Origin: an uncultured Blastocatellia bacterium
GTDB taxonomy: Bacteria > Acidobacteriota > Blastocatellia > Chloracidobacteriales > Chloracidobacteriaceae
Length of the DNA: 34,845 nt
Direction: 5' to 3'
Assembly: GCA_937934745.1 (NCBI GenBank)
Contig: CALGZC010000057.1
Span: 1-34,845, forward strand
A program made the position numbers and the translations under genes. The notes below the pieces were generated by a model. That model was not told where the DNA came from. It was given only the letters and a program-made list of their open reading frames with translations, and did no database searches. Shown here piece by piece: positions 9,086-17,975 of the stretch. Position 1 is the first letter of the stretch. Each line of letters begins with the position of its first letter.

Positions 9086-10615
9086 ATGACTCTTCCAACT
9101 GCGCCGCGCGTCAAAAAAGCCAGTATTCACATTAGCCAGAATGAAAACCTCATTTTTGAAAACTCACGGCCGGGAAGCCGGGCCTACCATCTGCCGCCGA
9201 ACGACGTTCCTGAAATCTCGGTCGCCAATCTCGTGCCGACACATCTACTGCGGGATGATGATCTGCGTGACATGCCGGAACTCACCGAGCCAGAAGTTGT
9301 CCGCCATTACACGCGCCTTTCGACCTGGAACTACGGAACGGATACCGGCATGTTTCCGCTTGGCTCGTGTACGATGAAGTACAATCCAAAGATTAACGAG
9401 TGGGCTGCCCGGCTGCCCGGTTTTGCCCGGACGCACCCACTGGCGCCGGAAGCGACCGTGCGCGGGAACCTGTTGCTGATGAAGCAACTAGAAGAGTCCC
9501 TGTGTGAAATCACCGGATTGGCTGCCGTATCCCTGCAACCGGCAGCCGGTGCGCACGGCGAGCTCACTGGCATGATGATGATTCGGGCTGCATTGACGGC
9601 GCGCGGTGACGCACGGCAGTACGTCCTCATTCCCGACGCTGCCCATGGAACGAACCCGGCCAGCGCCGTGATGTGCGGCTACAAGGTCATCACCCTGATT
9701 TCCAAGAAAAACGGACTCCTCGACCTGGCGGCCCTCGATAAGGCTATGACGGACAAGGTTGCCGGGCTGATGATCACCAATCCAAACACGCTCGGACTTT
9801 TTGAGGAAGAGATCGCCAAGGCGTGCGAACTCATCCACGCACGTGGTGGGTTTGTCTATATGGACGGGGCGAACATGAACGCACTCGTCGGTGTGACGCG
9901 ACCGGGGGATATGGGCGTGGATGTGATGCACTTGAATCTGCACAAGACGTTCTCGACGCCCCATGGGGGGGGCGGCCCGGGCTGTGGGCCGGTCGCCGTC
10001 ACCGGTGAGTTGGAGCCGTATCTACCCTACCCAACATTGCGGCGCGTTGATGCCGAAACCGTTGTGTTTGACTACGACCGGCCATGTTCAATTGGGCGCG
10101 TCAAGGCCTACTACGGTAACTTTGGCATGATGATCCGTGCGCTGGCCTATATTCGCGCCCTGGGGGCGGAAGGACTGCGCGCGGCAACCGAGACGGCCGT
10201 GCTCAATGCCAACTACATCAAGCACCACCTTCAGGCGGACTATGAGGTGCCGTTTGATGGGCCGGTGTTGCATGAAGTGGTATTCAACGACCGCCGCCAG
10301 CAGGCGTTTGGCGTTCGCAACGGAGATATTGCCAAACGCTTGATTGACTATGGGTTTCATCCACCAACGATGTCGTTTCCACTCGTTGCTCCAGGCGCCA
10401 TCATGGTCGAGCCGACCGAAAGCGAAAGCCGGGCCGAGCTTGATCTATTCATCGAAGCCATGCGTGCGATTGCGCGGGAGTGTGAAGAAACCCCGGAAGT
10501 GGTCAAAACTGCGCCCCATCAGACGCGGCTGCGCCGGCTGGATGAAACGGCAGCGGCACGGCATCCGGTGCTGCGCTGGCGTCCCTGCCAAGCGGCCAAA
10601 GCGGCCGGCGCGTAG
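9086..10615 (+). CDS. gcvPB: Glycine dehydrogenase (decarboxylating) subunit 2, P-protein beta
   Basis: About 509 residues from ATG 9086. It is the PLP-binding half of the split P-protein of the glycine cleavage system, which decarboxylates glycine and passes the aminomethyl group to lipoyl H-protein. Visible hallmarks are STWNYGTDTGMFPLGSCTMKYNP, SLQPAAGAHGELTG, DAAHGTNPASA, and the PLP lysine in HLNLHKTFSTPHGGGGPGCG. The length fits the subunit-2 family. An upstream ATG at 9017 would add 23 residues; 9086 is preferred because the family starts shortly before the ASIHISQNENLIFE-like segment, though neither start has a strong ribosome-binding site. No gcvPA, gcvT or gcvH is next to it. tsaB follows after 10 bases, suggesting co-transcription. 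Confidence 0.93.
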   Translation: MTLPTAPRVKKASIHISQNENLIFENSRPGSRAYHLPPNDVPEISVANLVPTHLLRDDDLRDMPELTEPEVVRHYTRLSTWNYGTDTGMFPLGSCTMKYNPKINEWAARLPGFARTHPLAPEATVRGNLLLMKQLEESLCEITGLAAVSLQPAAGAHGELTGMMMIRAALTARGDARQYVLIPDAAHGTNPASAVMCGYKVITLISKKNGLLDLAALDKAMTDKVAGLMITNPNTLGLFEEEIAKACELIHARGGFVYMDGANMNALVGVTRPGDMGVDVMHLNLHKTFSTPHGGGGPGCGPVAVTGELEPYLPYPTLRRVDAETVVFDYDRPCSIGRVKAYYGNFGMMIRALAYIRALGAEGLRAATETAVLNANYIKHHLQADYEVPFDGPVLHEVVFNDRRQQAFGVRNGDIAKRLIDYGFHPPTMSFPLVAPGAIMVEPTESESRAELDLFIEAMRAIARECEETPEVVKTAPHQTRLRRLDETAAARHPVLRWRPCQAAKAAGA

Positions 10616-10625
10616 CAGGTTTTCC

Positions 10626-11345
10626 GTGGCGACCGAAGGACAAACGCTGACGCTCGCGCCGGCCGACTGGTGGCTCGTTGCTGATACGGCATCGCCACGG
10701 ATGAGCCTGGTGTTGGTGCGCGGGAGTGAACCATATGCCCAGTGGGGCGTCCGCAGTCAACGCCCGAGCGCCCATCAAATCGTTGCCGATATCGCTTATC
10801 TGCTGGAACGAACGGGCATTCAACCTGCCCATCTATCCGCCATCGGGGCGCTGGTCGGGCCGGGCAGTTTTACCGGTATCCGAGTAGGGCTGGCAGCCCT
10901 CAAGGGCCTGGCCCAGCCGCACAACCTGCCGATTGCGACGGCGACAACACTTGAAGTCACTGCCGCCGCAGTGACAGTTCACGCACCGACGACGGTCCTG
11001 GTCATCAACATTTCACACCGGCGGGATGTCCACGGACAGGGCTTTCTGGTCGAGCCAGGGCTGTTCCCCAAGCCGCTAACCGAACCATTGACCGGCCCGG
11101 TGGAACATGTTGCGGCGACCCTGGCAGCCCACCTGCCCACGCACGGCATCGTCATCGGCGATGGTTTGACGTTGCTCGATAGTCCGGTAATCGGGGCAGC
11201 GGTCAAAGATTGGCAGCGGCAGCCACCGCCGCCTTGGCTGGCACCGGTCGCCGTGCCGTTGTTAGCCACACGCCTGCTCAAAGGTGCAACTGCTTCGGCA
11301 GTGACCTTGACGGCCTGTTACGCACGAGCGCCCCTGCCTACTTAG
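10626..11345 (+). CDS. tsaB: tRNA threonylcarbamoyladenosine biosynthesis protein TsaB
   Basis: 239 residues from GTG 10626. TsaB is the partner that activates TsaD in making t6A37 in ANN-decoding tRNAs, acting in the cytoplasm. The ASKHA-type N-terminus (WWLVADTASPRMSLVLVRG) and the signature GPGSFTGIRVGLAALKGLA (about residues 77-95) are clear. The frame is open further upstream inside gcvPB, but homology starts here. GTG lies 10 bases after the gcvPB stop, preceded by a weak AGCAGG. The C-terminal half is divergent, as usual for TsaB. The gene ends 16 bases before a strong terminator shared with the end of the convergent amidase gene. Confidence 0.9.
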   Translation: MATEGQTLTLAPADWWLVADTASPRMSLVLVRGSEPYAQWGVRSQRPSAHQIVADIAYLLERTGIQPAHLSAIGALVGPGSFTGIRVGLAALKGLAQPHNLPIATATTLEVTAAAVTVHAPTTVLVINISHRRDVHGQGFLVEPGLFPKPLTEPLTGPVEHVAATLAAHLPTHGIVIGDGLTLLDSPVIGAAVKDWQRQPPPPWLAPVAVPLLATRLLKGATASAVTLTACYARAPLPT

Positions 11346-11360
11346 CCAACTTCGGTGTAC

Positions 11361-11390
11361 CGTCAACAAGTAAGCTTGCTGACGTTTTTT
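11361..11390 (+). terminator. Intrinsic terminator after gcvPB-tsaB
   Basis: CGTCA-A-CAAG (11361-11370), loop TAAG, CTTG-C-TGACG (11375-11384) form a hairpin with one internal mismatch, followed by six T (11385-11390). It begins 16 bases after the tsaB stop. The T-run touches the last base of the convergent amidase gene. Confidence 0.85.
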
Positions 11391-13105
11391 CATTCTGCGG
11401 CAACCAAGCCTGGGCGCTTCAGGGTTTCGATGTAACGCTTGATGCCATCACACAACGATTCTGCGATACTCTGCCGAAACTCAATCGTCCGCAAAGCCTC
11501 ACCGTCTTTGGGATGGCTGAGGAAGGAAACTTCGGTCAGGATGCTTGGCATATTGGCGCCTAACAAAACGACAAACGGTGCCTTCTTGACACCCCGATTG
11601 AAGCCGGCCGTCGGACTGATGCGGCTCAGGCCGGCGACCAAACTGTTTTGGATGCTCTGCGCAAACGTCCGTGACTCGGCAACTCGGGTGTCGGTGACAA
11701 TGCGCTGAAGCAGTCCCTGTAATTCCCCGGCGCTGCGCGATGTCGTAGCGTTCTCGCGGGTCGCCACGTCGAGTTCCTCCTTGGTCGCGTCCAAGCTCAG
11801 GAAGTAGGTTTCCACGCCGCTAGCCAGGGGCGTCGGGCTGGAGTTGAGATGAATGGAAATGAACAAATCGGCCTGGCGGGCATTGGCCATCGCCGTTCGT
11901 TCTTCTAACGGGACAAAGCGATCCGTATCACGTGTCAGGATCACTTCCACGTCATTGAGTTCGCGCTGGATGGCCGCACGCAACCGCAAGGCAATATCCA
12001 GTGCGACATCCTTTTCGTAGATGCCGTCCCGCCCGATGGCACCGGTATCTGCTCCACCGTGACCAGGGTCAACAATGATGCGCTTGACTTTCAAGCCCAG
12101 GGCCCGCACCAGCGATCCCGCAGCCGCGCCGGAGGGTGGGAGTATCGGCAACTCAGCAGACAAGGCAGGCTCTTCGGCAATCGGTTGTGCGCCGCGCACG
12201 TCGGCAACCAGCCTGGGCGGGCTATCGAGGGCAAAAATCGCAAAGTCACGCAGGCGGGCGCACTCGATGCGGACCTCAACGGCGCCGTCCCGACCGGTGA
12301 GCCGAATGTGCCGCAACATGCCGTTGGTGGGGGTCAGGTTCTGCACCGGCGACACCAGCGGCGACACCTTGGCGGAGGGGAGCTTGATGACGAGTGAAGT
12401 ACCTTCCACGCGCCGCTCATACACTGTGCTGATACTCAAATCCAGGATGACACGCGCGTAATCAGGCCCCGAAAAATGGCGAATCTGGCTCACGGTTGTC
12501 ACCCCGGCAGCATCGTCCTCGGAGTGCGCCTCAGCCACATCACGGGGATAGCGCGCTCCGGCCGTCGCCCGCAGTCGCGCCACACAGGCGACAGCTTCGC
12601 GGGCGCTGACCGATTGCGGAAAATGCCGAATAATCTCCAGGTAAGTCTGCTCGGCCGCATCCGGCGCGCGGAGGTCGCGTTCGTGAATGCGCGCGATACC
12701 GACCAGCGCGCGCACCAAAAACGGGCCGTCCGGGTAGCGGCGCAGCACAGCGTCATAGCTATCTAACGCAGCGTAAAAATAACGTGGCTTGTTGAACAGG
12801 TGGGCCATTTCGCGGAAGAGTTCGGCCCGCGCCACCAGGGCCGCGTCTCCAGTCCGGGCAGATGTGTCCAACGCAATGGCGCGCGTGTAAACATCCACCA
12901 ACGCCAAGTATTCGCTCTCCTCCCGGGCTGCCGGGGGACGGCCGTAGAGCGACTGCGCCAAAAACGCTGCCCGGTGCATCAGTTCATCGGAAGCAGAAAT
13001 GGCGGGTGCGGCTTGTGGATGGGCCTGATGTTCACGCAGCGGGGCCAAAAGAATCAGTAGTACGCTGAGCAGGAGCGAGTAACATAGCCTGAGCGAACGT
13101 TTCAC
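11390..13105 (-). CDS. N-acetylmuramoyl-L-alanine amidase (TPR-like, AMIN, Amidase_3)
   Basis: 571 residues from GTG 13105, which has GAGGG about 9 bases upstream and puts a signal peptide (LCYSLLLSVLLILLAP) at the N-terminus. An upstream GTG/ATG at 13183 would add 26 residues before the signal and is less likely. After the signal comes a helical TPR-like region (about 55-160; NKPRYFYAALDSYDAVLRRYP), then an AMIN domain (about 185-300; YARVILDLSISTVYERRV) that targets the envelope. The zinc amidase (about 342-565) shows IIVDPGHGGADTGAIG, the YEKDVALD Glu, ISIHLNSS and the catalytic Glu in LTEVSFLSHPKDG. It cleaves the lactyl-amide bond of peptidoglycan, probably in the periplasm at division. 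The TPR-like front is unusual beside typical AmiC proteins. Confidence 0.9.
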   Translation of the reverse strand: MKRSLRLCYSLLLSVLLILLAPLREHQAHPQAAPAISASDELMHRAAFLAQSLYGRPPAAREESEYLALVDVYTRAIALDTSARTGDAALVARAELFREMAHLFNKPRYFYAALDSYDAVLRRYPDGPFLVRALVGIARIHERDLRAPDAAEQTYLEIIRHFPQSVSAREAVACVARLRATAGARYPRDVAEAHSEDDAAGVTTVSQIRHFSGPDYARVILDLSISTVYERRVEGTSLVIKLPSAKVSPLVSPVQNLTPTNGMLRHIRLTGRDGAVEVRIECARLRDFAIFALDSPPRLVADVRGAQPIAEEPALSAELPILPPSGAAAGSLVRALGLKVKRIIVDPGHGGADTGAIGRDGIYEKDVALDIALRLRAAIQRELNDVEVILTRDTDRFVPLEERTAMANARQADLFISIHLNSSPTPLASGVETYFLSLDATKEELDVATRENATTSRSAGELQGLLQRIVTDTRVAESRTFAQSIQNSLVAGLSRISPTAGFNRGVKKAPFVVLLGANMPSILTEVSFLSHPKDGEALRTIEFRQSIAESLCDGIKRYIETLKRPGLVAAE

Positions 13106-13324
13106 GGTCCATTCCCTCGGTGGCAATGACGATCCAGATGTGAAGATCATCAGAGACTTCCCTGGAAGCCGACAGCGATGCAACCCTTACTTGTGACCTT
13201 GGCCAACCGGAAGCATAGCACAGGTCACAACCCGGACAATGGTGGGGTATAGGAAGAAGTTTTCTTGACCCCGGCAAAGCAGGTGAGCACGGGGTTGTTC
13301 TGGCATTGCCTCGGTCCGCCGAAG

Positions 13325-15034
13325 TCACCGTTTGGGTTCGGCCGGCTGCTTGTCCACTGCCTCGTTCAGAATCTGTCCAACAGCTCCGTTTGGGGCGGCA
13401 ACGCCTAACAGAAAAGCCAGCGTCGGTGCAATGTCCGAGGGACTCGCCGGGGAGGAATACACACCGGGGCGGATGCCGGCTCCCATGAGCAGCACCGGAA
13501 CATGCGTGTCATACGCATAGGGGGTACCGTGCGTCGTAGCAGCGGTGTACTCCTCGTCGCTGAAAAAACAAAACGGCTCTGGAACCAGAAACACATCCCC
13601 ACTACGCTGCGGGTGAAAGGCCATCTGCACGCGCTGGGCGATGGGTGTTCGCGGTAGCGCGCCGGACAGCATCTGGGTTCGGGTCAACGCCGCCGCCACA
13701 CCGGGGACCGTCAGGGCGGCCTCTGCTGCCACCTGCTCAACGTCGGCGCGATGGAGCTTTTTTCCGGTCAAGGTGCTCAAGTCAAAGTACACCGACTCGG
13801 CTGAGAAACCTGCAAACCACTGACTTTCGCCAAACTTGGCGTCCAGGGCGCGCTTGATGGCTACGGCAACCTGCTCGAAAGGGATTCGGCGGCTGTTGAG
13901 TCGCTGCCGCGCCGCATACTCCGGCACGGGCGCCACGCCATGGTCAGATGTCAGGAAAAGCAGCGTTTTGTCCAAACCAACCTGCCGGTCCAGCAGGTCA
14001 AGTAAACGCGCCAGGGCCTGGTCGGTCTGCACGGTCATGTCGAGTACTTCGTGGCTGTTGGGTCCGAAGGCATGGCCGACCAGGTCATTCGCCGAAAAAC
14101 TGATGGTGAGCAGATCGGGCACCGTATCTGCACCGAGCTTTTCGTGCTCGATGGCAGCAGCCGCAAACTCCACCAGAAAGTCATTCGCCCAGGGGGTCAT
14201 TGTGAATTCGTTATAGAAGCGGGCATTGGGTTTGTCGCCGCGCCCGACCAGGTGCGGGAAGGCCGTGCCGCCACCGGTAAACCGCCCTTCGTAGGACACA
14301 TCGTCAGCATCGCAGCGGGTGTAGGTGTCTTCCGGCAAGGTCTTTTCCCACGCCTTACCAAACCATCGGTCAGGGAGCCGCCGGGCGTTGAACGCTGTCA
14401 CCCAGTCGGGCAACGCTGTCATGTAGTACGTACTGGTTTGCATTTGCCCCCGTTTGCTGTCAAACCAGTACGCAGCATCGGCGGCGCGTCCGGCCGGCAA
14501 AATGGCGGCGCGGTTCTTGAGTGAAATGCCGATGACTTTGGCTTGTCCGCCGGTCGCGGCTTTCAGTTCATCACCTAACGTCGAGACCAGCAACCGGTGA
14601 GGTGAAGCGCCTTTGCCTTCCGGCACGCCGGTTGTCGTGTCATCTGTGATACTTTCAATCACCTTGCCGGCTTCGCGGTCATACCACTTGTTTCCGATGA
14701 TGCCCGTGACGGCGGCCGTCGAGCCGGTCGTGACGACGGCGTGTCCCGGTGCGGTGTACGTGCAGGCGTGCAGGTAATGGGCATTGGCAAAGTACGCGCC
14801 GTTGACTCTCAGCCGTTGGAAGCCTTTTTCGCCGAAGAGGTCTGCAAACCGCTCCAGATAGTCGGAGCGAAGCTGGTCAATGATGATGCCAACTACCAAG
14901 CGGTAGTTGTGACGCGGCGTGGGAGGCGTGGAAACAGCGCAGGCAGTTTGTTGTGGATGCCCGACACAGAGCAGCACAACAGCCGCCGACATCAGGCAAG
15001 CAGCGGCTCGGATTCGATGGTCAAGGAAACGCAT
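13325..15034 (-). CDS. PafA-like alkaline phosphatase family protein, exported
   Basis: 569 residues from ATG 15034 with GAGG 7 bases upstream. A signal peptide (AAACLMSAAVVLLCVG) indicates export. The alkaline phosphatase superfamily core is visible: metal-binding Asp in VVGIIIDQLRSD (D53), likely Thr nucleophile in CTYTAPGHA (T94), Asn in IIGNKWYDR, the PafA-type Lys/Arg pair in GISLKNRAAILPAGR, then FSANDLVGHAFGP and FLTSDHGVAP supplying further zinc ligands. It is inferred to be a calcium- or phosphate-independent type periplasmic phosphomonoesterase that scavenges phosphate; substrate range cannot be told from sequence. It precedes the amidase on the same strand with a 219-base gap, so the two may be transcribed separately. 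Confidence 0.9.
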   Translation of the reverse strand: MRFLDHRIRAAACLMSAAVVLLCVGHPQQTACAVSTPPTPRHNYRLVVGIIIDQLRSDYLERFADLFGEKGFQRLRVNGAYFANAHYLHACTYTAPGHAVVTTGSTAAVTGIIGNKWYDREAGKVIESITDDTTTGVPEGKGASPHRLLVSTLGDELKAATGGQAKVIGISLKNRAAILPAGRAADAAYWFDSKRGQMQTSTYYMTALPDWVTAFNARRLPDRWFGKAWEKTLPEDTYTRCDADDVSYEGRFTGGGTAFPHLVGRGDKPNARFYNEFTMTPWANDFLVEFAAAAIEHEKLGADTVPDLLTISFSANDLVGHAFGPNSHEVLDMTVQTDQALARLLDLLDRQVGLDKTLLFLTSDHGVAPVPEYAARQRLNSRRIPFEQVAVAIKRALDAKFGESQWFAGFSAESVYFDLSTLTGKKLHRADVEQVAAEAALTVPGVAAALTRTQMLSGALPRTPIAQRVQMAFHPQRSGDVFLVPEPFCFFSDEEYTAATTHGTPYAYDTHVPVLLMGAGIRPGVYSSPASPSDIAPTLAFLLGVAAPNGAVGQILNEAVDKQPAEPKR

Positions 15035-15331
15035 TCGCAGGCCTCAAAAAACAAAAGCATATGACACACATGGGACAGCAGGCAACTAGAGGACTCCGCT
15101 ACCGTCGTCAGGTTGCAGAAAACGTGTGCCATCAATATGTCACGTTGTTCCCAGAGGGAAGCAACCGTTAAAATGTGCGGGCCAAACCTGCGGCGGCGCA
15201 CTGGCGCACACACCTGAACCAGTTTGAGCGTGCTTTTCTTGGCCAATCCGTTATTCTACAGCCACGGCAGAACGTCCTGAGCACAGCGCCGGAGCGGTTT
15301 TACAGGTCGGCATCTTCGGAAGGGCTGCACC
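15035..15331. other. Divergent promoter region upstream of the redox gene pair
   Basis: About 300 bases between the minus-strand phosphatase gene and the plus-strand redox operon. It must hold both promoters, but no convincing -35/-10 pair with normal spacing was found. A GGAAGGG ribosome-binding site (about 15317-15323) precedes ATG 15332. The structured element at 15111-15166 is listed separately. Confidence 0.45.
15111..15166 (+). ncRNA. Candidate three-way-junction RNA element
   Basis: Three perfect stems nest in 56 bases: P1 GGTTGC (15111-15116) with GCAACC (15161-15166); P2 AACGTG (15121-15126) with CACGTT (15141-15146) around a 14-base loop; P3 TTCCC (15148-15152) with GGGAA (15156-15160) around AGA. 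P3 abuts P1, so they could stack. The fold works on either strand, apart from details of unpaired bases. No known riboswitch or ribozyme core was recognised. It lies about 165 bases before the redox operon and about 75 bases before the divergent phosphatase gene. Confidence 0.4.
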
Positions 15332-17917
15332 ATGAGCGCAACCGTCACCGCAACCCCGGTCACACGGCAAGAGATTGTCAATCGGCATGCCATTCTGGAA
15401 GCCATCCGGGGCATTTCTGCGATTGAGGAACTGGCCGAGCTTGAACCAAACCACGGATATAAGTTCGGTGTGGACCTGGAAGTGGCCATTTATGGGCGCA
15501 ACTACGGCCCGGGCAAGAAAGTGGGGCCTTACATTCGGATGTATGACTACCCGCCGGGTGTCGAGATCGTGCGCCAGGGCGATTGGAACACCAACACCTT
15601 CTACATCGTCGTCGCCGGCGCGGCAGAAGTCTTCGTGGCGGGCATTCCAGAACCGGTGGCAATCTTCGAGGCAGGCAAGCCGTTTGGGGAAATGGGCGTC
15701 CTGGCCGGCACACCGCGCAGCGCAACGGTCATCGCCCACCGTCAGCGTGGCATCCGTGTCCTCGAAGTGCAGCGCCCCGCACTACGTATCCTACGCAAGC
15801 TCAAGCGGTTTGGCGCGGCGCTCGACATTACCTACCGCAACAACAGCCGCGCCTCTACCATCACGCAACTTCAGATTCCAGATGACCTGCGGAAAAGCCT
15901 TGCCGACATTGCTGACTTTCAACTGGTGGCGCGGGGACATGTCCTGACCAGCACGGCAGAGCCTATTCGGAAACTCATCCTGATTCGTGATGGGTGGGTC
16001 AAGCGCATCAGCCAGACGCAGACCGGAGAGCGCACGGACTATCTCGGCCCCGGCTACATTCTAGGCTTCAACGCGTTGACGGTTCGTGAGGCGCGCTTTC
16101 CCTATCGGACCGTTGCCATGAGCCGAACCGAAATACTCGAAATCCCAGTCGAGGCTCTTTACCGCGATCCACACCTTTTAGAGCGTTTCAAAGCTGCCTT
16201 GGGCGAAGCCGGTGAGATTGGCACCCCCCTGCAACCTGTCCGGCAGCGCACGTTTAACCCGGCGGTCAAAGCCGCACAGGAACGGTTACTGAACAAAGGC
16301 TTTGCCGACGCAAACAACCTCCTGCTGATGGACATGGACTTGTGCATCCGCTGTGGGAACTGTTCCCTGGCTTGCCACCGAATACACGGGCGGTCGCGGC
16401 TGAAACGAACAGGTATTCATGTGTTGCGTCCCAAAACACCTGCCCACACCAAGCTGAACCAGTCATTGCTGATGCCGGCAGTGTGCCTGCACTGCAAGGA
16501 TCCGGAGTGCCTGACGGGCTGTCCGACCGGAGCCATTGCGCGCTTCGAGGGCGGGCAAGTGGACATTCTCCCCAACCTGTGCATTGGATGCAGCGATTGC
16601 GCAACGCAGTGTCCCTACAACGCGATTTCGCTCATTCCGCGCAGCGAACTCAAACAATCCCCGTCCAAGCTGCCAACCGGGGCGGCGCGATCTCACAACG
16701 GCAAGGGTCCGGGTAAAAGCAAGGAGACGGCGCAGGAAGCCGAGCCGTTTGACCCCTTTGCAGCGTTCGGGCTGCGCTTTGACCCAAAGCCCAACCCGGT
16801 GACGCAGGACGAGGATCTGGTCGCCATCAAGTGCAACCTGTGCAACGACACGCCGCTCAACCCCAAGGATGCGACCGGCAAGCCGGCTTACGCCACGCAC
16901 AAGTACAACTGCGAGGAAAACTGCCCGACCGGCGCGCTCAGGCGCGTCAAGCCCCACGAATACTTCAACGAAATTGCCCAGATTCACGGCCCAGCCTTCC
17001 GCCAGCCGGAAACCCTGATCGTCGGTAACCGCTTTGGCCATGCTGACCGGGCAAAGCTGCTGGCGCATGCGGTCGGCATCGGGCTGACGCTCGCGCTCTG
17101 CGGCGGGACAATGGCCGGCATTGTCCAATATGGGCTGGGCACGCCGCTCTTGAAATCGGATTGGTTCAACTTCCGGTGGATCACCGGGCTGGTCGGCCTG
17201 GCGGGCATCATCATCGTGATGCTCTATCCCGTCCGGCGGCAAATGTGGCGGCGGCGCAGCGGAGCACTCAAGCTCTGGATGCTGGCGCATGCCTACGCGG
17301 GTGTCATCGCCGGCGTCGTGTTGTTGCTCCACGGTGGGACGAGCCTTGGCGGGCCCGTCACGGCGGCCCTCATGATTTCGTTCGACCTGGTGATTTTGAC
17401 CGGCCTCATCGGCATCTTGCTGTACCAGCTCGGGCCGCCCCTGCTGACCACCATCGAGGGCGAGCCGCTGCTGGCGGAAGACTTGGCGCACCGGCGCGAC
17501 GAGCTGTATCAAGAAATTGCCGACCTGACCGTGACGGCGCAGGAACAAGCCGAGAAAGAAGGGCGGGGGGCGCAGTTTCAGCAGGCTTTCCTCCCGGCAC
17601 GCGACCGCGTCATGCGCGCCGTTTTTTCGCTGAGTTTCCTGTTGCGTCAATACATCCGCCGCGAGAGTCTCGACGACCTCCTCGCCGATGCCCGTAAGCG
17701 TTTTGCCAACGCCGTCAACCAGCAGTCCGACGCCACCGATCAGGAGGTCATGCGGCAAATTATCGAGGCGGTTGCCACGATTCGGCGCATTGATGCTTTA
17801 CTTTACATCCACCGGGCGCTCAAAACCTGGCTTCCACCCCATGTGATTTCAACCTCGGTGATGCTTGCCCTGCTGGTCGTACACATCGTTCAAGTCGTGT
17901 ACTACCTCTGGCGGTAG
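15332..17917 (+). CDS. Fusion protein: tandem cNMP-binding-like domains, Fe-S ferredoxin module, b-type cytochrome-like membrane domain
   Basis: 861 residues; ATG 15332 follows GGAAGGG by about 8 bases. Domain order: CNB-like 1 (about 60-155; MYDYPPGVEIVRQGDWNT, FGEMGVLAGTPRSATV), CNB-like 2 (about 185-300; FQLVARGHVLTS), then a ferredoxin region (337-535). This has CIRCGNCSLACH, CLHCKDPECLTGCPTGAI, CIGCSDCATQCPYNAI and a last CNLC...CEENCPTGAL, enough cysteines for about four [4Fe-4S] clusters. Helices follow at about 570-592, 612-633, 650-669, 674-700 and 838-860, with a charged helical stretch before the last. His653/His667 and His837/His851 are each 14 apart in helices, the spacing of bis-His haem b ligands in cytochrome b. 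It is inferred to pass electrons between Fe-S centres and membrane haems under control of a bound small ligand. The next gene, 58 bases on, is a matching partner. Specific function is unknown. Confidence 0.82.
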   Translation: MSATVTATPVTRQEIVNRHAILEAIRGISAIEELAELEPNHGYKFGVDLEVAIYGRNYGPGKKVGPYIRMYDYPPGVEIVRQGDWNTNTFYIVVAGAAEVFVAGIPEPVAIFEAGKPFGEMGVLAGTPRSATVIAHRQRGIRVLEVQRPALRILRKLKRFGAALDITYRNNSRASTITQLQIPDDLRKSLADIADFQLVARGHVLTSTAEPIRKLILIRDGWVKRISQTQTGERTDYLGPGYILGFNALTVREARFPYRTVAMSRTEILEIPVEALYRDPHLLERFKAALGEAGEIGTPLQPVRQRTFNPAVKAAQERLLNKGFADANNLLLMDMDLCIRCGNCSLACHRIHGRSRLKRTGIHVLRPKTPAHTKLNQSLLMPAVCLHCKDPECLTGCPTGAIARFEGGQVDILPNLCIGCSDCATQCPYNAISLIPRSELKQSPSKLPTGAARSHNGKGPGKSKETAQEAEPFDPFAAFGLRFDPKPNPVTQDEDLVAIKCNLCNDTPLNPKDATGKPAYATHKYNCEENCPTGALRRVKPHEYFNEIAQIHGPAFRQPETLIVGNRFGHADRAKLLAHAVGIGLTLALCGGTMAGIVQYGLGTPLLKSDWFNFRWITGLVGLAGIIIVMLYPVRRQMWRRRSGALKLWMLAHAYAGVIAGVVLLLHGGTSLGGPVTAALMISFDLVILTGLIGILLYQLGPPLLTTIEGEPLLAEDLAHRRDELYQEIADLTVTAQEQAEKEGRGAQFQQAFLPARDRVMRAVFSLSFLLRQYIRRESLDDLLADARKRFANAVNQQSDATDQEVMRQIIEAVATIRRIDALLYIHRALKTWLPPHVISTSVMLALLVVHIVQVVYYLWR

Positions 17918-17975
17918 CCCCCTATCGCCCCCGTGATGCTTCACAACAACCTGCGCCCCCGGCTCACAAGACGCC

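Noticed and set aside
13255-13305. ACCCCG...CGGGGT hairpin between the phosphatase and amidase genes
   Set aside because: Stem of six with a 16-base loop and no T-run on the minus strand; too weak to call a terminator.
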